Source: an uncultured Clostridia bacterium
GTDB taxonomy: Bacteria > Bacillota > Clostridia > Lachnospirales > Lachnospiraceae
DNA length: 10,579 bases
Assembly: GCA_946405675.1 (NCBI GenBank)
Contig: CAMJIC010000074.1
Location: forward strand, 1 to 10,579
Direction of reading: 5' to 3'
This document shows, in pieces, positions 6,453-10,579 of the stretch (within the stretch, counting starts at the first letter, position 1; every line of letters begins with the position of its first letter). The position numbers were made by a program, and so were the translations under genes. Under the pieces are notes generated by a model. It made no database searches. It was given only the letters and a program-made list of their open reading frames with translations, and had not been told where the DNA came from.

Positions 6453-6615
6453 CTCCTTGGGATCTGTCACGAATGAATAGATACATCTTGCTTGCCTGTT
6501 TTTCCGATATCTGCGTCAGGAAGCCTCGCCGTATTGATCATTTTGCAGCAAGTCATACTCTGGCCGTTTTGCCGGAGTTCGCCTGGCGAAGCGGGTTTTG
6601 GATGAGGGAGAAGAC
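6453..6615 (+). other. Spacer before copA with a 13-bp palindrome and ribosome site
   Basis: A 163-base spacer. TTCGCC-T-GGCGAA (6578-6590) is a perfect palindrome 26 bases before the copA ATG, which is a suitable place for a copper-responsive repressor. It does not match the CopY box (TACAxxTGTA), and I see no CsoR-type GC-tract box. TTGATC with TACTCT 16 bases downstream (about 6535-6562) is a weak promoter candidate. GAGGGA (6604-6609) is 6 bases before the ATG at 6616. No regulator gene is next door. Confidence 0.35.
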
Positions 6616-9261
6616 ATGGAACAGTATACAATCACAGGAATGAGCTGCGCTGCCTGCCAGGCACGCGTGGAAAAGGCAGTTTCAAAGGTACCGGGGGTGA
6701 CGAGCTGCGCGGTCAGCCTTCTGACCAACTCTATGGGAGTTGAGGGAACCGCGTCGGCGGACGTGATCATCAAGGCCGTGGAGGATGCCGGGTATGGTGC
6801 CGCCAGGAGAGGACAGGGGACAAAGGAAGCCGCAGCATCCGGAGGGGCAGGCGCGTCTGAGCGCCTTGCGATGGAGGAGGATGCCCTCGCGGACAAGGAA
6901 ACGCCGAAGCTGAAAAGGAGACTGATCAGCTCGGTGGGGTTCCTGCTGATCCTCATGTATTTTTCGATGGGACATGTCATGTGGAAATGGCCTGTGGGAC
7001 CGTTCTTTGAGGGGAATCCCATCGGCATAGCGCTTCTGGAGGCGATCCTGGCCATGATCGTTATGATCATCAACCGGAAGTTCTTTGACAGCGGATTCCG
7101 TTCCCTGCTTCATCTGGCACCGAACATGGATACACTGGTCGCCATGGGAAGCGGGGTCAGCTATGCATGGAGCATGGCTGTTCTGTTTGGCATGACCAGG
7201 GATGCGGCGGATGGCAAGATGATACATGCGTCCCTGCATGAACTGTATTTTGAATCGGCAGCCATGATCCTGGCTCTCATCACTGTGGGGAAGATGCTGG
7301 AATCCATGAGTAAGGGGCGCACCACAAACGCCCTGAAGAGCCTGATGAAGCTCTCCCCGAAAAGCGCGGTTCTGGAGCGTGAAGGACGGGAGATCCGGGT
7401 TCCCATCGATGAGGTCCAGGCCGGCGACATCTTCCTGGTGCGTCCGGGGGAAAACATTCCCGTGGATGGCGTTGTACTGGAAGGAGTGTCTGCCGTCAAT
7501 GAAGCTGCGCTGACAGGGGAGTCTGTCCCGGCGGACAAGGAACCCGGGAGCAGCGTCAGTGCAGCGACGATCAACCAGTCGGGCTTTCTCCGCTGCAAGG
7601 CAACCAGGGTCGGGTCAGACACGACCCTCAGCCAGATCATACAGATGGTATCCGACGCGGCGGCGACCAAGGCGCCCGTCGCAAAGGCGGCGGACAGGGT
7701 CAGTGCCGTCTTTGTCCCCTGTGTGATGGGGATCGCGGCAGTGACATTCGTGATCTGGATGATCGCATCAGGCGATGTGTCCTTTTCCCTTGCCCGGGGG
7801 ATTTCCGTTCTTGTGATCAGCTGCCCCTGCGCGCTGGGGCTGGCTACCCCAGTGGCGATCATGGTGGGAAACGGCCTTGGCGCGAGAAATGGAATCCTGT
7901 TCAAGACGGCCGCTGCCCTGGAGCAGACCGGCCGTACGCAGGTCATTGCGCTGGATAAGACAGGAACCATCACCAGCGGCGAGATGAAGGTGACGGATGT
8001 GCTTCCTGCACCGGGCATCACCCGCAAGGAGTTTCTGGAGCTTTGCGCCGGGGTAGAGAAAATGAGTGAGCATCCCCTTGCAAGAGCGGTTGTTGAGAAG
8101 GCAAAGCAGGAGGGTGTTACGCCTGATGAGGTCACCGCATTTTGCGCATTGCCGGGAAGCGGCGTAAGCGCGCAGGATTCCGGAGGAACCCCCATCACCG
8201 GCGGAAACCTGAAATATATGGCGGAGCATTTTCCCGTAAGCGGGCAGATGCAGGAGATGGCACGGCATCTTTCTGAGGAAGGAAAAACCCCCTTGCTCTT
8301 TGCCCGGGGAACGCTTATCATCGGCATGGCTGCTGTCTCGGATACCATGAAGGAGGACAGCCCTGCAGCGATCCGTGAGCTCAGGAACATGGGGATCCAT
8401 GTCGTCATGCTTACCGGCGACAATGAACGGACGGCAAAAGCGGTGGGGGCTTTGGCAGGCGTTGACGAAGTTGTGGCGGGGGTATTGCCAGACCAGAAGG
8501 AGGCAGTCATCCGCTCCCTGATGGAAAAGGGTAAGACAGCCATGACAGGAGACGGGATCAACGATGCCCCGGCGCTCACGAAGGCAGACATCGGGATCGC
8601 GATCGGCGCGGGAACGGATGTCGCGATCGATTCGGCGGATGTGGTGCTGATGAACAGCCGTCTGAGCGACGTGCCTGCCGCGATCCGCCTCAGCCGGCAG
8701 ACCCTCAGGAATATCCATGAAAACCTGTTCTGGGCATTTTTCTACAACGCCATCCTGATTCCGGTGGCGGCAGGTGCCTGGTATCCTGCCTTTGGCCTGA
8801 AGCTGAACCCGATGATCGGCGCGGCCGCCATGAGCCTGTCAAGCTTCTGCGTTGTCATGAACGCGCTGCGCCTGAACCTGTTCAATCTGCGGGATCCGTC
8901 TCATGACCAGAAGCGCAGGAACAAGCTTTTGCAGAAGGCCTGCGGAGCATCTGCAGGAATTGATCCGGGGATATCTTCAAAGGAGGAAGAAGGCGGCCTT
9001 GCCGAACAGAAGAGGCATGAACAGAAGAGACATCAGAAGGAGGAAGAAACCATGACGAAGACAATGAAGATTGAAGGAATGATGTGCGAGCATTGCGAGG
9101 CACGTGTGAAGAAGGTCCTGGAGGCCCTTCCGGAGGTGGACAGCGCGCAGGTCTCCCACGCAGAGGGCAGCGCTGTTGTCACGCTGAACGCACCCGTGGA
9201 CGACGCGGTCCTGAAGAAGGCCGTGGAAGACCAGGATTACAAGGTCGTGGGGATCGCCTGA
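6616..9261 (+). CDS. copA: Copper-exporting P1B-type ATPase with C-terminal CopZ-like domain
   Basis: An inner-membrane ATP-driven Cu(I) exporter of 881 residues. I start it at the ATG at 6616, with GAGGGA 6 bases upstream, not at the TTG at 6598. An N-terminal heavy-metal-associated domain has MSCAAC (C11, C14). Membrane helices follow; the actuator motif TGES is at 300-303; the transport-site CPC at 403-405; phosphorylated D447 in DKTGT; SEHPLA at 484-489; TGDN at 600-603; GDGINDAP at 645-652. Late helices carry YN (710-711) and MSLSS (739-743), the Cu(I) set of the P1B-1 group. Instead of ending after the last helix (about 757), the frame continues through a charged linker into a second metal-binding domain, GMMCEHC (C824, C827), that looks like a complete CopZ chaperone. 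The linker contains KEEE twice and a duplicated EQKRH. The next ORF begins at the stop codon. Identity is very secure. Confidence 0.97.
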   Translation: MEQYTITGMSCAACQARVEKAVSKVPGVTSCAVSLLTNSMGVEGTASADVIIKAVEDAGYGAARRGQGTKEAAASGGAGASERLAMEEDALADKETPKLKRRLISSVGFLLILMYFSMGHVMWKWPVGPFFEGNPIGIALLEAILAMIVMIINRKFFDSGFRSLLHLAPNMDTLVAMGSGVSYAWSMAVLFGMTRDAADGKMIHASLHELYFESAAMILALITVGKMLESMSKGRTTNALKSLMKLSPKSAVLEREGREIRVPIDEVQAGDIFLVRPGENIPVDGVVLEGVSAVNEAALTGESVPADKEPGSSVSAATINQSGFLRCKATRVGSDTTLSQIIQMVSDAAATKAPVAKAADRVSAVFVPCVMGIAAVTFVIWMIASGDVSFSLARGISVLVISCPCALGLATPVAIMVGNGLGARNGILFKTAAALEQTGRTQVIALDKTGTITSGEMKVTDVLPAPGITRKEFLELCAGVEKMSEHPLARAVVEKAKQEGVTPDEVTAFCALPGSGVSAQDSGGTPITGGNLKYMAEHFPVSGQMQEMARHLSEEGKTPLLFARGTLIIGMAAVSDTMKEDSPAAIRELRNMGIHVVMLTGDNERTAKAVGALAGVDEVVAGVLPDQKEAVIRSLMEKGKTAMTGDGINDAPALTKADIGIAIGAGTDVAIDSADVVLMNSRLSDVPAAIRLSRQTLRNIHENLFWAFFYNAILIPVAAGAWYPAFGLKLNPMIGAAAMSLSSFCVVMNALRLNLFNLRDPSHDQKRRNKLLQKACGASAGIDPGISSKEEEGGLAEQKRHEQKRHQKEEETMTKTMKIEGMMCEHCEARVKKVLEALPEVDSAQVSHAEGSAVVTLNAPVDDAVLKKAVEDQDYKVVGIA
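9004..9033 (+). repeat. 15-bp tandem repeat in the copA linker
   Basis: GAACAGAAGAGGCAT (9004-9018) is followed directly by GAACAGAAGAGACAT (9019-9033), with 14 of 15 identical. It encodes EQKRH twice in the linker between the ATPase core and the C-terminal metal-binding domain. Confidence 0.85.
9037..9054 (+). promoter_or_regulatory. Internal ribosome site and start for a free CopZ-like protein
   Basis: AAGGAGG (9037-9043), a full anti-rRNA match, is 8 bases before an in-frame ATG (9052-9054) that begins MTKTMKIEGMMCEHC. Translation from here would give a 69-residue stand-alone copper chaperone (9052-9261) of normal CopZ size. That such a strong site sits inside the copA frame at exactly the domain border suggests that both the fused and the free form are made. 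This is an inference from sequence; no product has been shown. Confidence 0.6.
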
Positions 9262-9477
9262 TCTTCATCCTGGCAATTCTGTGTGCAATTGGCTTTGGCT
9301 GGGTCACCAGGATGCAGGATCTGATTATCATATCTGCGGGAGCGGTCATGTTTATGGTCTTTATGGTGTCCACGGGGTTTGGAAAGTGTTGTCATGTTCG
9401 ACTCGCGCAAGCCGCGCAGCCTGTACAGCTCGTGTGGAGAGGCATCCGGTTCAGACCAGAAAGGAACTTATTCATGA
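9258..9477 (+). pseudogene. Small two-helix membrane protein ORF, apparently frameshifted
   Basis: From 9258, CTG ATC TTC and onward reads LIFILAILCAIGFGWV, then QDLIIISAGAVMFMVFMVS, TGFGK: two convincing membrane helices. That frame overlaps the copA stop as C-TGA. After 9386 the sensible reading moves to another frame, MFDSRKPRSLYSSCGEASG and so on (ATG at 9394), with well-biased codons, ending in TGA at 9475-9477. This stop overlaps the channel start as ATGA, the usual sign of coupled neighbours. Dropping one base at about 9388 would join the halves as GFGKFVMFDSRK, giving a protein of about 72 residues. The upstream half has no ATG/GTG/TTG start at its beginning; CTG at 9258 would be the start, or a lost ATG. 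It could be a real mutation, a read error, recoding or two peptides. Family not recognised. Confidence 0.42.
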
Positions 9478-10430
9478 AGGAAACGAAACTCTTTAAAAGA
9501 AAAACATGGCATCTGATCATAACGGGTATTCTCGCGCTTACGACCCTGGGCCTGAGCCTGACTCTTATCAGGACGATCTTCGACAGCAACGCGGGCGTAG
9601 AAGAAGTGAGTGCCATAGTCATAGACTATTCCGCGATCCGGCCGATCGCCGTTTTGCTGTTTATGCTGCTTGCCGTGGTTCATTTGGTCCAGTATGTCAT
9701 CTCCGATACAAAGCCGCGCCTTCTGCTGATCAGGGAGCTGATATATGTCCTTTTCTCCCTGGGCGCCGCCTTTATTATCCTTCTGCGGGGAGGAACGCCG
9801 GCCGCGTGGACTGTGGCCTGCGCCGTCTTTTTTCTTGCGGTCTTCATCGGCTGCATCCTTTCACTCCTTCAGAAGAGGAGTAAATGGAACATCTTTCTGC
9901 TGGTTATTTCGCTGATTCTGCTCGTCTTTGGAGCGGTTCCCATGTTGCTTGCCTGGACAGGTGAGCCGGAGACAGTGATCTACGGGGTTCTGCTTTCGAT
10001 CATTGTTCTCTTTTTCCTGGTTGATACCCAGGGAGTAGCCTCTATTGTTCCGATCGCATTCACGTCAATCCGGATGGATATCCTGAAACGAATCATCAGA
10101 AAGACCTATGCTCTGGAGATCCTGTCAGGAATCGTGCTTCTCATTATTGCGTTTTCCTTTATCCTTCCGGCATTTGAGGACAATATCACCACCTTTGGCG
10201 ACGCGTTGTGGTACTGCTTCGCGATCGTCACCACGATAGGCTTCGGAGACCTCACCGCGACTTCCATTGTCGGCAGGATCATGTCGGTCATACTCGGCAT
10301 CTACGGCATCATAGTTGTGGCTCTGATCACTTCGATCATAGTTAATTTCTACGGTGAGATGAAGAAAGAAGAGGGTGATAATGATCAGGATGGTTATGAC
10401 GACAGCCCCGTTGAGGGGGGGCATGTATGA
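9474..10430 (+). CDS. Potassium channel family protein
   Basis: A 318-residue membrane protein. The ATG at 9474 has AAAGGA (9460-9465) 8 bases upstream and overlaps the preceding TGA. The same frame stays open back to 9084, but that part reads through copA and the small ORF and is not convincing. Hydrophobic segments lie at about residues 13-33, 57-77, 86-104, 112-131, 139-161 and 168-186, followed by a two-helix pore module (215-232 and 264-292). The selectivity filter TTIGFGD (253-259) corresponds to the canonical TVGYGD, with Ile and Phe variants seen in bacterial channels. A cytoplasmic tail rich in Asp/Glu (about 297-315) follows, without an RCK/TrkA nucleotide-binding domain. The layout is six helices ahead of the pore pair, without an Arg-rich voltage sensor that I can see. 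It is probably co-transcribed with copA. K+ selectivity is inferred from the filter. Confidence 0.9.
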   Translation: MKETKLFKRKTWHLIITGILALTTLGLSLTLIRTIFDSNAGVEEVSAIVIDYSAIRPIAVLLFMLLAVVHLVQYVISDTKPRLLLIRELIYVLFSLGAAFIILLRGGTPAAWTVACAVFFLAVFIGCILSLLQKRSKWNIFLLVISLILLVFGAVPMLLAWTGEPETVIYGVLLSIIVLFFLVDTQGVASIVPIAFTSIRMDILKRIIRKTYALEILSGIVLLIIAFSFILPAFEDNITTFGDALWYCFAIVTTIGFGDLTATSIVGRIMSVILGIYGIIVVALITSIIVNFYGEMKKEEGDNDQDGYDDSPVEGGHV

Positions 10431-10442
10431 TGTGAGCCTCGC

Positions 10443-10466
10443 GGCTGTCTGATCAGCTACTTTTTT
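10443..10466 (+). terminator. Weak possible terminator after the channel gene
   Basis: GGCTG (10443-10447) can pair with CAGCT (10454-10458, one G-T pair), and six Ts follow at 10461-10466. The stem is short, so this is only a candidate. It lies 13 bases after the stop. Confidence 0.35.
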
Positions 10467-10511
10467 CAAAGTGACTTCCGGATGAGGATCGACAGGGGGA
10501 AAGTTACTTTG
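10467..10511. repeat. Inverted repeat downstream of the channel gene
   Basis: CAAAGTGACTTCC (10467-10479) pairs with GGAAAGTTACTTTG (10498-10511) with one bulge and one G-T pair. It sits between the T-run and the next repeat and has no T-run of its own on either strand, so I do not call it a terminator. Confidence 0.6.
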
Positions 10512-10523
10512 GAAAGTGAGTCC

Positions 10524-10579
10524 CTGTTACAAGTCACACCCCCGCCAGCGTAACTGCCCACTTCCCGGCTGGTCAGGCT
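10524..10579 (+). repeat. Copy of the dispersed spacer repeat, cut by the window end
   Basis: Starting CTGTTACAAGTCACACC and continuing CCCGCCAGCGTAACTGCC, this matches the reverse complement of 2253-2310 over its whole visible length with few differences, including the part corresponding to the extra hairpin (CCCGGCTGG at 10564-10572). It probably continues beyond the window as a further inverted-repeat element. Confidence 0.75.

Noticed and set aside
7161..8591. 476-codon open frame on the minus strand within copA
   Set aside because: It is antisense to strongly conserved CopA motifs, has low-information Ser/Thr/Ala-rich sequence and no ribosome site; it is a shadow of GC-biased coding sequence.
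9084..9473. N-terminal extension of the potassium channel ORF back to a GTG at 9084
   Set aside because: It overlaps the copA C-terminal domain in another frame and then gives Arg/Gly/Pro-rich sequence; the ATG at 9474 has a good ribosome site and an ATGA overlap.

Overview
The window looks like part of a chromosome from an anaerobic, gut-type Firmicute, probably of the Clostridia/Lachnospiraceae kind. This is inferred from the OhrR, LarC, CopA-CopZ and multi-domain EAL protein styles, the strong AGGAGG-type ribosome sites and the moderate GC content. No marker gene fixes the species. All seven well-supported protein genes lie on the + strand. I see no tRNA, rRNA, CRISPR array, transposase or phage gene.

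Layout: (1) 1-326 is the 3' end of an endonuclease III gene (nth), with the catalytic Lys/Asp pair and Fe-S cysteines visible. (2) 452-1996 is larC, the nickel-inserting enzyme for the nickel-pincer cofactor, as one uninterrupted ORF with an extreme His/Asp-rich insert. (3) 1997-2435 is a non-coding spacer holding a 257-bp nested inverted-repeat element, then a strong promoter. (4) 2436-2870 is an OhrR-type peroxide-sensing MarR regulator. (5) 2871-3106 is a spacer with another copy of the repeat and a promoter, followed by a small four-helix membrane protein of unknown function (3107-3472) and a clear intrinsic terminator (3574-3603). (6) 3783-6452 is a large c-di-GMP protein, GAF-like/GGDEF/GGDEF/EAL/PAS-like, in which both GGDEF domains look catalytically dead and the EAL looks intact. 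Two hairpins lie in front of it. (7) 6616-9261 is a copper-exporting P1B ATPase (copA) carrying a CopZ-like metallochaperone domain at its C-terminus, with a strong internal ribosome site in front of that domain. (8) 9258-9477 is an apparently frameshifted small membrane protein gene. (9) 9474-10430 is a two-pore-helix potassium channel joined to the previous reading frame by an ATGA overlap. (10) The end of the window enters another copy of the dispersed repeat.

Functionally the genes deal with metal handling (LarC nickel, CopA/CopZ copper), redox stress (OhrR), DNA repair (Nth), c-di-GMP signalling and ion flux. Only copA, the small membrane ORF and the channel look like one transcription unit. 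The others are separated by spacers with their own signals.

The items most worth a second look are the nested palindromic element and its relatives in at least three spacers, the copA-copZ fusion that keeps a ribosome binding site inside the coding sequence, and the one-base frame disruption in the small ORF between copA and the channel gene.
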